The notes: a model not told the origin generated them from the letters alone. A stretch of 64,000 bases of DNA from Lysinibacillus_B sp050613145 (GCF_050613145.1 NZ_CP192507.1:1984001-2048000), one strand, 5' to 3'. Shown: positions 8,776-16,258, numbered from the stretch's first letter. Numbers and translations are program-made.

Positions 8776-8846
8776 ATTCTCGTCTTATTCCTTCTATCTA
8801 TCTCAGTTTTATAACGAGCCTTCATCGCACACGGCGATCCGTCAGC
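8776..8846 (-). ncRNA. Degenerate 3' end of a group II intron (domains V-VI remnant)
   Basis: The minus strand matches the last ~90 bases of the intron at 51770-52546: GACGGATCGCCG, GCGATG, then GGCTCGTTATAAAAC and ATAAGACGAGAAT. Domain V lacks its second half (17 bases present in the other copy are missing), so this copy cannot splice. It borders the exon fragment at 8407-8775. Confidence 0.75.
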
Positions 8847-8959
8847 GATAGATTTTTAAAACTTATCTCCCAGTAACAGAATAACGGAGAAAGGTTAAAT
8901 TTAGGTTAAAAAATAAATTGAATTTTTTGGTACTGCTCAATTCGTCAGATAAAGGGGGA

Positions 8960-9115
8960 ATGGAAAATACTAAATGGGTTTATATTCAATCAGAGCCTGG
9001 TCTTTATATGGTAGGATATTATGCACTGGATGGAGAGTGGCATACAGATAGTGACCACGGTAAACGTGAAGAAGCAGCGGAGCGTGTGCATTATTTAAAT
9101 GGCGGTAAAGAGTAG
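8960..9115 (+). CDS. Small hypothetical protein (51 aa), phage/island type
   Basis: 51 residues from the ATG at 8960 (AAAGGGGG directly upstream, rather close). The frame extends to 8918 but lacks a better signal. Acidic and aromatic-rich: TKWVYIQSEPG, GEWHTDSDHGKREEAAERVHY. Function unknown. A second, disrupted copy of the same gene is recognisable in two pieces at 9369-9385 and 14703-14807, so it belongs to a small family within this island. That a paralogue exists supports it being a real gene. Confidence 0.65.
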   Translation: MENTKWVYIQSEPGLYMVGYYALDGEWHTDSDHGKREEAAERVHYLNGGKE

Positions 9116-9152
9116 TTACTCAACATTCCGTCAATGTTTAGTGAAAATAGGG

Positions 9153-9272
9153 CTAATACCGTTTGTAGTTAGTAAATGACTCTTCTATTGTTTTGTTGAT
9201 TATTTTTGATTGAGGATGATCTTTGTCAATCTTACCAATATAAATATTTTTCCATTGAAAATATTTTTTCAT
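9153..9272 (-). CDS. Small hypothetical protein (39 aa)
   Basis: Minus-strand ORF of 39 codons beginning MKKYFQWKNIYIGKIDKDHP, preceded by a near-perfect GGAGGTG eight bases before the ATG. Lysine- and isoleucine-rich, no recognised domain. The strong RBS is the main support. It lies in the short gap between two copies of the 51-residue gene family and runs against them. Confidence 0.5.
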   Translation of the reverse strand: MKKYFQWKNIYIGKIDKDHPQSKIINKTIEESFTNYKRY

Positions 9273-9368
9273 GCCTAACACCTCCTAATAAGGAATATAA
9301 ATTATGACGCTACGTGAGTTTCAACAAAAATGAAATTTTACAAAAGAGTAATGAAGGGAGAAAGTGAA

Positions 9369-9385
9369 ATGGAAATTACTAAATG
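9369..9385 (+). pseudogene. 5' piece of a disrupted copy of the 51-aa gene family
   Basis: ATG GAA ATT ACT AAA TGG with AAGGGAG upstream, interrupted immediately by the Tn3-like cassette. Joining TAAAT at 9380-9384 to the matching bases after 14702 restores MEITKWGYIQLEG..., parallel to the intact gene at 8960 (MENTKWVYIQSEP). Confidence 0.75.
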
Positions 9386-9396
9386 GGGTAGCGTCA

Positions 9397-11043
9397 CATA
9401 ACCATCAAGCTAACCGTGAAAAACCCTAGCTCCCCCTTGAGTTTTGTACTGTGACTCCTGCGTTTTGGAAAAATAAACAGACCAAATAAACCGATGAAAA
9501 TGTGATTTTTTTCGCTAGGTGACTTGTCTTTTATTCATCGTCATTTCATAAACAACACCCAGAATATCGAAGACGGTCTGCTTCTTATAGCGATGACATT
9601 TGCGACCGTTCTTTTTGAGTAGCTGATAAAGGCGATGTAGCATGTTCAAGAGTTCATCTGTGCCAACTGCCATGGCTCGGAACAGTAATGGAAAGTAATC
9701 TTTCACCATGTAAATCGCTTTATATTCACTCAGTTCCTGCTTTTTCTTTTCAAGCAGGAGCTGTCTCATTTGAAACATGGTGGAAGAACAGACCAGAATG
9801 CCAATGAGTTGGCCATATAAATGGCATTCAAGACGTTCTTTTTTGATCTTCTTACACGCGTCCATTTCAAAGAACGACTTCCATGTTTTAAATAAAATTT
9901 CAATCTGCCAACGTAGTGAATACAAGGCATGCACGTAGTTCGTCGGCACTTCTTCTGACGATGTGTTCGTGATATACACATTCATGCCCATTAAACGTTT
10001 GCTTTTCTCCTTCATGACAATGCCTTTTTTCTTTTCACGTATCGCTTGGTTTTTCAGGCGTGTTTGGGTTTGATCGTCGGTTAAACGATGGATGATGACA
10101 CGTGTTGGCAGCTTCTGATTTTGACCAATGTATGCCTCGGAGATTTCTAGCGTTTCACCAGGGGTTAGACTAGCCATCATCTGTGCCATATCCAGCTGGA
10201 TGTATTCGGTTTGCTTTTTTAGCGTGCCATTTTTGAAGTATTCCGGCTCAGGGTTCTTGATATAAATGCGTGTATTCAGCTTCAAACGCGAGATATAGTA
10301 TGCCTCTTTATCGTGAATCGCTTGTAGATCGCTTAAATCGAAATAACCGAGATCACGTAAACAGAGGTCTCCTTTTTCAACGGTTTCAAGACAAACAGTG
10401 CCGTATGTTTTATCATTGTTCTTTCCCGGCCCAAGCTGCACATGTAAGAATTGACCACTAAGCAGATCATATTCAAGTTGGATTTTGACACCAGCTGTGT
10501 TACTACTCCCTCCAGAGCCTTGATAATCAGTGGCAAAGGAATCAGGAAGTTGAAACACCGTCGCGTCTAAAATCCGAATACGTTCGAAAGCAGAAAGGAT
10601 ACGTGAAGAGAGGGATTGTGTCGCACAAAGTTTTTGTGTGAGGAGGAAAGTAAAGGCTTCTTGGAGAAAGGCGACAGCTGCCGAATTAAAGCGTTGATTC
10701 AATCCTTCTGGGCTCATGAGTACCCCGGTGGAAGCTTCTAACCGACTGCACAATTGTGGAAGGGATGTGCTAGCGATTTCCTGACTAAGCCATACACAAA
10801 GGGCCATCAGTTCGTTTGCTTGATACTTACTAGCTCGCTGGACAAAGCCAACTTGTTTGGCCATTTTTTGTAGGATTATTGGGGAGAGACAGCGTTGTAA
10901 TTCTTGTGCGAAAAGATGTAGTTCATTTGAAATGATTGGATTCATCAAAAACGCCACCCTTTCTCGTAAACGAATGTTTTTACAGAAAGAATAGCATTTT
11001 TTTCGATTTTGGGGAAATTAGTTTCGTTAGCTTGATGGGTATG
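9397..11043 (-). mobile_element. IS231-type insertion sequence (IS4 family)
   Basis: 1647 bp. Ends CATAACCATCAAGCTAAC (9397) and, inverted, CATACCCATCAAGCTAAC (to 11043), 17 of 18 matching. An 11-bp target duplication GGGTAGCGTCA lies at 9386-9396 and 11044-11054. Length, terminal CAT...CCATCAA sequence, 11-bp duplication and the single ~476-residue transposase all fit IS231. The transposase gene looks intact, so the element may be active. Confidence 0.93.
9515..10945 (-). CDS. IS231-like IS4-family transposase
   Basis: 476 residues from the ATG at 10945 (MNPIISNELHLFAQEL, matching the start of IS231 transposases); a GTG four codons upstream (10957) is in frame but less likely. DDE catalytic residues fit: Asp in RILDATVFQLP, Asp in DLGYFDLSD, and the Y-R-E-K signature YSLRWQIEILFKTWK. 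It catalyses cut-and-paste transposition. No frameshift or stop is visible. It is expressed opposite to the surface-protein gene. Confidence 0.95.
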   Translation of the reverse strand: MNPIISNELHLFAQELQRCLSPIILQKMAKQVGFVQRASKYQANELMALCVWLSQEIASTSLPQLCSRLEASTGVLMSPEGLNQRFNSAAVAFLQEAFTFLLTQKLCATQSLSSRILSAFERIRILDATVFQLPDSFATDYQGSGGSSNTAGVKIQLEYDLLSGQFLHVQLGPGKNNDKTYGTVCLETVEKGDLCLRDLGYFDLSDLQAIHDKEAYYISRLKLNTRIYIKNPEPEYFKNGTLKKQTEYIQLDMAQMMASLTPGETLEISEAYIGQNQKLPTRVIIHRLTDDQTQTRLKNQAIREKKKGIVMKEKSKRLMGMNVYITNTSSEEVPTNYVHALYSLRWQIEILFKTWKSFFEMDACKKIKKERLECHLYGQLIGILVCSSTMFQMRQLLLEKKKQELSEYKAIYMVKDYFPLLFRAMAVGTDELLNMLHRLYQLLKKNGRKCHRYKKQTVFDILGVVYEMTMNKRQVT

Positions 11044-11080
11044 GGGTAGCGTCAGGAAAATGCGGATTTACAACGTTAAG
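11043..11080. repeat. 38-bp Tn3-like terminal inverted repeat, left copy (as rebuilt by the IS target duplication)
   Basis: GGGGTAGCGTCAGGAAAATG at the start and ACGTTAAG at the end; 35/38 identical to the reverse complement of 14665-14702. Confidence 0.85.
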
Positions 11081-11201
11081 AATATATAGGATTTTATTCA
11101 GTAACACGAATAACGCAACAATCCCTTGAAGTCGTCTAAACCATTGCTGATACTGGATTTTATCAAAGTTGCATAAAGCCCTGTATAAACAATGTTCCAC
11201 C

Positions 11202-11245
11202 AAAAAAGCGACAAATACCGTTAAATCAACGTTTGTCGCTTTTTT
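11202..11245 (+). terminator. Stem-loop with T tract inside the cassette
   Basis: AAAAAAGCGACAAA (11202-11215) pairs with TTTGTCGCTTTTTT. It has no intact gene directly upstream in the + direction and may be a relic of a deleted cassette gene, or act on the minus strand. The rest of 11081-11461 is AT-rich leader with no recognised gene. Confidence 0.6.
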
Positions 11246-11461
11246 GTACGTGTCCTAACTTTCATTTGGGAACGTTTTAAAATTAGATAGCGTATGAAAA
11301 TCAACTTTTTGATTTTGTTTTTTTAACCTATTTTTAACCTTTACATGTTATTTTTAATTTTATATGTACTGAATGCTAGAAAAGTTGAAGTTAACAGAGA
11401 ATCCAGTTAATTGAGGTTACTCGTACATAGAAATAAAAAAAGAAAGAGAGGGACTTACTAC

Positions 11462-14400
11462 ATGAAAAAACTATCTAGCTTATTCCTAATCGTGTTACTC
11501 TTAAATTTACAATGGGGGAATATACCAGTATATGGCGTAGCAAATAGTGAAACAGATTTTGAAATAAGTGAAAATGCTACAGAAGTTACTATTACAGGTT
11601 ACAAAGGAACAACAAAAGACGTCAAGATTCCACCCACCATTAATGGTAAAGCGGTGACGAGTATTGGGGAGGAGGCCTTTTTGTCTAATGAGCTAGCGAG
11701 TGTGACGATTCCATCTAGCGTGACGAGTATTGGGGATTCTGCCTTTTCGTCTAATCAGCTAGCGAGTGTGACGATTCCATCTAGCGTGACGAGTATTGGG
11801 GCTTTTGCCTTTTATAATAACAAGCTAGCGAGTGTGACGATTCCATCTAGCGTGACGAGTATTGGGGATTATGCCTTTCAGTACAATCAGCTAGCGAGTG
11901 TGACGATTCCATCTAGCGTGACGAGTATTGGGGATTATGCCTTTCAGTACAATCAGCTAGCGAGTGTGACGATTCCATCTAGCGTGACGAGTATTGGGGC
12001 TTCTGCCTTTGAGGTTAATCAGCTAGCGAGTGTGACGATTCCATCTAGCGTGACGAGTATTGGGGCTAATGCCTTTTTGTCTAATCAGCTAGCGAGTGTG
12101 ACGATTCCATCTAGCGTGACGAGTATTGAGAATGGTGCCTTTGCGTCTAATCAGCTAGCGAGTGTGACGATTCCATCTAGCGTGACGAGTATTGGGGCTT
12201 CTGCCTTTTCGTCTAATCAGCTAGCGAGTGTGACGATTCCATCTAGCGTGACGAGTATTGGGGCTTTTGCCTTTCAGTACAATCAGCTAAATCAAGTTGA
12301 ATTTAAAGGACAAATTTCAAACCTTAGTCAGAAAGCATTTAGTAATCAAACCAAGCAAGGGGATAAGTTCCACGGATGGTTCGAGGACCCATCGTACACT
12401 AATCCATGGACAGGTATGGTTGCAGCACCTATGATAATTTATGCAAAGTGGAACACTTACTCAACGGGCATTATTCTATCACCAAAAACAAGCCAACTAA
12501 CCGTTGGAGGCACGCAAAACTTCCAACTAGTAGAAAATCTTTCGGATGGTACAAGTCAAGATCAAACGACAAATACAGCCTTTACCGTAAGCGATCCAGC
12601 CATCGCCACGATGCAAGGAAATAAATTAACAGCAATTGCACCAGGTACGGTGACCGTAACGGCTACCTATGGCGCTACAGCTGATACGGCGACCATTACG
12701 GTGAAGGCAGCTCCTGTCACAACAACAGGCATTATTCTATCACCCAAAACAGGGCAACTAACTGTTGGAGGCACACAAAACTTCCAACTAACAGAAAACC
12801 TTTCGGATGGTACAACGCAAGATCAAACGGTAAACACTGTATTTACAGTAAGCGATTCAACAGTTGCTACGATCCAAGGAAGTACCTTAACAGCAATCGC
12901 ACCAGGTACGGTGACCGTTACGGCTACCTATGGCGCTACAGCTGATACGGCTACCATTACAGTAAATGCAGCTCCTGTCACAACAACAGGCATTATTCTA
13001 TCACCCAAAACAGGGCAACTAACTGTTGGAGGCACACAAAACTTCCAACTAACAGAAAACCTTTCGGATGGTACAACGCAAGATCAAACGGTAAACACTG
13101 TATTTACAGTAAGCGATTCAACGGTTGCTACAATCCAAGGAAGTACCTTAACAGCAATCGCACCCGGTACGGTGACCGTTACGGCTACCTATGGCACTTC
13201 AACTGATACGGCAACCATTACGGTGAAGGCACCAACACCAATACCAATACCAGAACCAGACGACTCGGTGGAACCGGAACCGATGCCTTCAGGTGTCATC
13301 CCTATTATTCGTACGGTGGAACAAGGAATCGTGCGTTATCGTGCAAACGTTTTATTGGAACCTGTTCAAGTACAAGTACACCAAATGACCAATCAAGAGG
13401 AACGAACAATTCGTCTTGTATACCCAGCAGAAACGGCTATGGTAGAAGCGATTTTAAATCTCTCAAGAACTGCTGGGCTCTATTTAAACAATCAACAGAC
13501 CCATCTTTTTATGCAAACAGCGTTAGCACAATTGACGATGCCATCTACCGCATTTAATGGGATCACAGAGGATGTATTCTTCCGTATTGTGCCTGTAAAG
13601 GCACAACAACAGGAAATGATTCAGACGAATGTACGACAAAACCAACAAATCCAACAGGTAATGCCCGAAAGAGCGATACTTTCATCACTAGGAACACCGG
13701 TTACAATTGAAACGAATCTACAAAGTCGCCCGATAACGATTACATTACCGATTTCGGCTGAATTAACAGCAGAACAAATGGCCTCACTGGTTGTTTATAT
13801 TGAGCATAGTGACGCAACAACGGAAGTAAAACGTGGTCGTATTGTTGAATTTGAACCAGGTGCGAAAGGATTCCAATTTGAAGTCGAACATTTCTCAACA
13901 TTTAGCTTAGTCTATGCTTCAGAAGTGCCAGAAGTTGAACCGGAAGTAAAACCAGAAGTGAAGGTGTTAGCACCTTATATTCAAGGTTATCCAGATGGCA
14001 CATTCAAGCCAAATGCTTCGGTAACACGTGCCCAAATGGCAACGATGTTAGCGCGTTTCTTAACAAATGGGGACATCCCAACAACGGTCCATGGTTCTTT
14101 TGAAGATACAACCAATCACCCTTCAAGAAATGCGATTGAACTTGTGAAGCAAGCTGGTTTATTTAATGGCACAACGGAAACGATATTCAATCCAAATGGC
14201 ACGATTACACGTGCCCAAATGGCGCGTGTCATTGCACGCTGGATAGATAAAAATTGTGTACAAGATGATGCAAAAGCCTATTGCCAAGAGGCTGGTCAAG
14301 GAAAAACATTTACAGATGTCCATTCAACACATTGGGCTGCACAGGCAATTGACAAAATAAGTGCACTGGGCATTATGTCGGGAAATAGTGCGACAACCTT

Positions 14401-14572
14401 TAATCCAAATGGTGCGTTAACAAGAGCACAGGCAGTGAAAGTACTCAACCAATTATTCGAACGCCCAGCTTTAGAAGATATCGCAACACCTACATTTAGC
14501 GATGTCCCTTCTACCCATTGGGCAATTGAAGAAATTGAGGCAGCAGCAACAGAAATAATGGTCAAAAAATAA
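11462..14572 (+). CDS. Large S-layer-anchored surface protein: BspA-type LRR, InlB-like, Ig-like and SLH domains
   Basis: 1036 residues from the ATG at 11462 (GAGAGGGA upstream; an upstream in-frame start at 11411 is weaker). Order: signal peptide (~1-28); nine and a half 22-residue LRR_5/BspA units (ASVTIPSSVTSIG..AF..NQL, ~65-276); an InlB/Listeria-Bacteroides-type segment ending HGWFEDPSYTNPW...YAKW; three Ig-like Big_2 domains starting TGIILSPKT; a proline/glutamate linker; a unique domain; and three C-terminal SLH domains that bind secondary cell-wall polymer. An exported, wall-bound adhesin-like protein. It is the sole passenger of the Tn3-like cassette. Confidence 0.9.
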   Translation: MKKLSSLFLIVLLLNLQWGNIPVYGVANSETDFEISENATEVTITGYKGTTKDVKIPPTINGKAVTSIGEEAFLSNELASVTIPSSVTSIGDSAFSSNQLASVTIPSSVTSIGAFAFYNNKLASVTIPSSVTSIGDYAFQYNQLASVTIPSSVTSIGDYAFQYNQLASVTIPSSVTSIGASAFEVNQLASVTIPSSVTSIGANAFLSNQLASVTIPSSVTSIENGAFASNQLASVTIPSSVTSIGASAFSSNQLASVTIPSSVTSIGAFAFQYNQLNQVEFKGQISNLSQKAFSNQTKQGDKFHGWFEDPSYTNPWTGMVAAPMIIYAKWNTYSTGIILSPKTSQLTVGGTQNFQLVENLSDGTSQDQTTNTAFTVSDPAIATMQGNKLTAIAPGTVTVTATYGATADTATITVKAAPVTTTGIILSPKTGQLTVGGTQNFQLTENLSDGTTQDQTVNTVFTVSDSTVATIQGSTLTAIAPGTVTVTATYGATADTATITVNAAPVTTTGIILSPKTGQLTVGGTQNFQLTENLSDGTTQDQTVNTVFTVSDSTVATIQGSTLTAIAPGTVTVTATYGTSTDTATITVKAPTPIPIPEPDDSVEPEPMPSGVIPIIRTVEQGIVRYRANVLLEPVQVQVHQMTNQEERTIRLVYPAETAMVEAILNLSRTAGLYLNNQQTHLFMQTALAQLTMPSTAFNGITEDVFFRIVPVKAQQQEMIQTNVRQNQQIQQVMPERAILSSLGTPVTIETNLQSRPITITLPISAELTAEQMASLVVYIEHSDATTEVKRGRIVEFEPGAKGFQFEVEHFSTFSLVYASEVPEVEPEVKPEVKVLAPYIQGYPDGTFKPNASVTRAQMATMLARFLTNGDIPTTVHGSFEDTTNHPSRNAIELVKQAGLFNGTTETIFNPNGTITRAQMARVIARWIDKNCVQDDAKAYCQEAGQGKTFTDVHSTHWAAQAIDKISALGIMSGNSATTFNPNGALTRAQAVKVLNQLFERPALEDIATPTFSDVPSTHWAIEEIEAAATEIMVKK
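11696..12289 (+). repeat. Nine tandem 66-bp repeats encoding LRR units
   Basis: Nine head-to-tail copies of a 66-bp unit starting GCGAGTGTGACGATTCC. About 46 of the 66 bases are invariant; differences cluster in the codons at unit positions 14-15 and 18-19. DNA-level identity this high favours slippage or gene conversion. Confidence 0.95.
12720..13229 (+). repeat. Two near-identical ~255-bp repeats encoding Ig-like domains
   Basis: 12720-12974 and 12975-13229 share almost all bases (both begin ACAACAGGCATTATTCTATC); a third, more diverged unit precedes them at about 12465. They encode consecutive Big_2-type domains. Confidence 0.9.
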
Positions 14573-14573
14573 A

Positions 14574-14627
14574 AACAACACCTGTATGGTTGGAAAAGAT
14601 GCCGCCATTACAGGTGTTGTTTTTTGT
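14574..14627 (+). terminator. Terminator of the surface-protein gene
   Basis: AACAACACCTGTA (14574-14586) pairs with TACAGGTGTTGTT (14610-14622), then a T run. Confidence 0.9.
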
Positions 14628-14664
14628 GATGAGTTCCCAAAGCGTCGTTTGGTAACATGAAGTG

Positions 14665-14702
14665 CTTAGCGTTGTAAATCCGCATTTTTCTGACGCTATC
14701 CC
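14665..14702. repeat. 38-bp Tn3-like terminal inverted repeat, right copy
   Basis: Reads CTTAGCGT... to ...CGCTATCCC; its reverse complement differs from the left repeat at three positions. Followed by TAAAT, the 5-bp target duplication. Confidence 0.85.
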
Positions 14703-14807
14703 TAAATGGGGTTACATTCAATTGGAGGGTGGCATACAGATAGTGATCACGGTAAACGTGAAGAGGCAGCATAGCGTGTGCATTGTTTGAATGGTGGTAA
14801 AGAGTAG
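14703..14807 (+). pseudogene. 3' piece of the disrupted 51-aa gene copy
   Basis: Continues the frame broken at 9385: KWGYIQLEGGWHTDSDHG, KREEAA, then an in-frame TAG where the intact gene at 8960 has a Glu codon, then RVHCLNGGKE and the normal stop. About 12 codons present in the intact copy are also missing, and the cassette splits it, so it is non-functional. Confidence 0.8.
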
Positions 14808-14865
14808 TTACTGCGCAATTCGTCAAAACGGCTTTGAAACAAAATGTGAAGGAAGGTGTCAGCTT

Positions 14866-15042
14866 ATGAATTATGCTATACAAGCACATTTACTTAAAGG
14901 GAGTAATGTAGTCTTTATGGATAAAAACCATATTAAAAATGCTGAAACACAAGAATTTGACGAAGTAACGGTTTATCTATCTAAAAAAGAAATAATCGAT
15001 TTATATACTCGAATGAATAATGTTATTACTGAAAACGACTAA
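14866..15042 (+). CDS. Small hypothetical protein (58 aa)
   Basis: 58 residues from the ATG at 14866, with GAAGGAAGGTG upstream; the frame runs back to 14791 without a better start. Begins MNYAIQAHLLKGSNVVFMDK and ends with an EIIDLYTRMNNVITEND helix. No known domain. First of a run of short same-strand genes (to 16139) with the packed look of a phage accessory module. Confidence 0.6.
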   Translation: MNYAIQAHLLKGSNVVFMDKNHIKNAETQEFDEVTVYLSKKEIIDLYTRMNNVITEND

Positions 15043-15118
15043 TCAACAATCAGTCAATGAACGTAAGAAACATGTTCTAGGTAAGAAACAAAATGTTTAG
15101 GAAGAAGGAGACAAAATT

Positions 15119-15379
15119 ATGTGGAAAATGATAGTTAAAAGAGTTAATGGGGATGCAACATGGCAAGAAGAAATAATGGTAATGGAATTGGATGATTGGG
15201 GTAGAACGAATATAAAGCCATTAAAAGAAGATGCATCTGAAGAATCAGCAAAAGAACATGCCCATAATGTTATAAATTATTTTAATTCTACGTTGCGTCC
15301 ACACAAAATCGCACGTGAATTAGTTGGTGTAATTAGAGTCGAGAATGATCGTAAAAAAATGCGTAGGAAGGTGATCTAG
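15119..15379 (+). CDS. Hypothetical protein (86 aa), phage-like
   Basis: 86 residues, with GAAGAAGGAG before the ATG. Begins MWKMIVKRVNGDATWQEE and carries a basic C-terminus (ENDRKKMRRKVI). Its TAG overlaps the GTG start of the next gene, indicating translational coupling. Function not recognised. Confidence 0.7.
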   Translation: MWKMIVKRVNGDATWQEEIMVMELDDWGRTNIKPLKEDASEESAKEHAHNVINYFNSTLRPHKIARELVGVIRVENDRKKMRRKVI

Positions 15380-15786
15380 TGACCAGCGAACAGTTAGTCT
15401 TATCTTTACCAGATAAACTCGAAACTTTTTATCAAGGTAGCGCTAGATACGCAGTTTTAACAGAGTATGTCGACATAGATCATGCACCTTTGTCGCTTGG
15501 TGATTCTGTAATTAGTTCAGGTCAATTTGTACAACGCTTAGGACGTAAAAATAAAAGTCGCGCTACATTCGAAATGCAGGATGATTGTTATTTGCGTTAC
15601 GTAGGCAAACATGGTGATTTTATACTTTTTGCTGTAAACGATACATTAGCAGATTATTGTTACGCTTTCGGTTATATAAATGCCACTAGATTATTAGTTG
15701 TTGGGAACGGTTCGGCATTCGATATTATCCTGGACAGTATCGATATTTACGACGATTTACCAATCGATGCAAGAAAGTTTAATTGA
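15379..15786 (+). CDS. Hypothetical protein (135 aa), phage-like
   Basis: 135 residues from a GTG overlapping the preceding stop by one base (TAGTG), with AGGAAGGTG upstream. Features: RYAVLTEYVDIDHAPLSLGD, RATFEMQDDCYLRYVGKHGD, FGYINATRLLVVGNGSAFDI. Looks like a compact all-beta or mixed fold; no domain recognised. Likely an island/phage accessory gene. Confidence 0.7.
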   Translation: MTSEQLVLSLPDKLETFYQGSARYAVLTEYVDIDHAPLSLGDSVISSGQFVQRLGRKNKSRATFEMQDDCYLRYVGKHGDFILFAVNDTLADYCYAFGYINATRLLVVGNGSAFDIILDSIDIYDDLPIDARKFN

Positions 15787-15806
15787 AAAAAGAAAGGAGA
15801 AATAGA

Positions 15807-16001
15807 ATGAGTAATCAACAATCTTTATGCTGCGACGCTTGCGGTACAACACATTTTGAAATACCAATTATCGAAAAACCTAAACGTTTCGCGTTAAAAA
15901 GCAAGATTCATGATCTAACTGTTTCAAATACAGACGGTAGAGCAACTGACAACATTTGTTTAGAGTGCTTGACCGAACTAATTGATAATTACGGCATTTA
16001 G
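15807..16001 (+). CDS. Small zinc-ribbon-like protein (64 aa)
   Basis: 64 residues from the ATG at 15807 (AAAGGAG upstream), 20 bp after the previous gene. Two cysteine pairs, CDAC near residue 9 and CLEC near residue 52, form a probable zinc-binding knuckle. No other homology recognised; such proteins are common in phage early or accessory regions. Confidence 0.65.
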   Translation: MSNQQSLCCDACGTTHFEIPIIEKPKRFALKSKIHDLTVSNTDGRATDNICLECLTELIDNYGI

Positions 16002-16037
16002 TTATAACGTATTCCGTCAAAGAAAGGAGCAAGTGAG

Positions 16038-16139
16038 ATGGCTGAAAGATGTGAAGGTTGTGGAGTTTATGAATGGTTAGAATACCACGCGTATATATGT
16101 CCTCATTGTGGACACGACAACCAAAAGGACGAAAATTAA
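16038..16139 (+). CDS. Very small zinc-ribbon protein (33 aa)
   Basis: 33 residues: MAERCEGCGVYEW then CPHCGHDNQKDEN. CEGC and CPHC make a classic rubredoxin-like zinc knuckle. RBS AAAGGAG lies nine bases before the ATG. Last gene of the short module, followed by a hairpin at 16259. Confidence 0.6.
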   Translation: MAERCEGCGVYEWLEYHAYICPHCGHDNQKDEN

Positions 16140-16258
16140 TACTGAGCAATCCGTCAAAAATAAGGATTAATCATTATTATAATTGTAGGTGAAAATCGTA
16201 CAGCCATAAAGTTAATGATTGAAAAACATAAATAATAATAGAAGAAACTCAAATAGAA

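Larger units (their letters stand above)
9385..14702. mobile_element. Tn3-family-like non-autonomous cassette carrying a surface-protein gene
   Basis: The ends are 38-bp inverted repeats, both beginning GGG(G/A)TAGCGTCAG and ending ACG(T/C)TAAG, 35 of 38 identical. The left repeat (reconstructed across an IS insertion, 9385-9396 plus 11055-11080) and the right repeat (14665-14702) are flanked by a 5-bp TAAAT duplication (9380-9384, 14703-14707). A 38-bp repeat starting GGGG and ending TAAG with a 5-bp duplication is the signature of the Tn3 family. There is no transposase, resolvase or recognisable res site; the only full gene is the LRR/Ig/SLH protein. It therefore resembles a mobile insertion cassette moved in trans. 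Without the IS and its duplication it would be about 3.66 kb. Confidence 0.82.

Noticed and set aside
11044..11199. Minus-strand frame open for ~50 codons into the Tn3-like left repeat, possibly a tnpA 3' remnant
   Set aside because: The peptide (QQWFRRLQGIVALFVLLNKI) shows no motif of Tn3 transposases that I can recognise; not called as coding.
11696..12289. Regularly repeated short units that could be mistaken for a CRISPR array
   Set aside because: Units are head-to-tail with no spacers, stay in frame and encode LRR repeats.
14791..14865. Upstream extension of the small gene at 14866 (25 more codons)
   Set aside because: It overlaps the disrupted pseudogene end and lacks an RBS, whereas 14866 has GAAGGAAGGTG.
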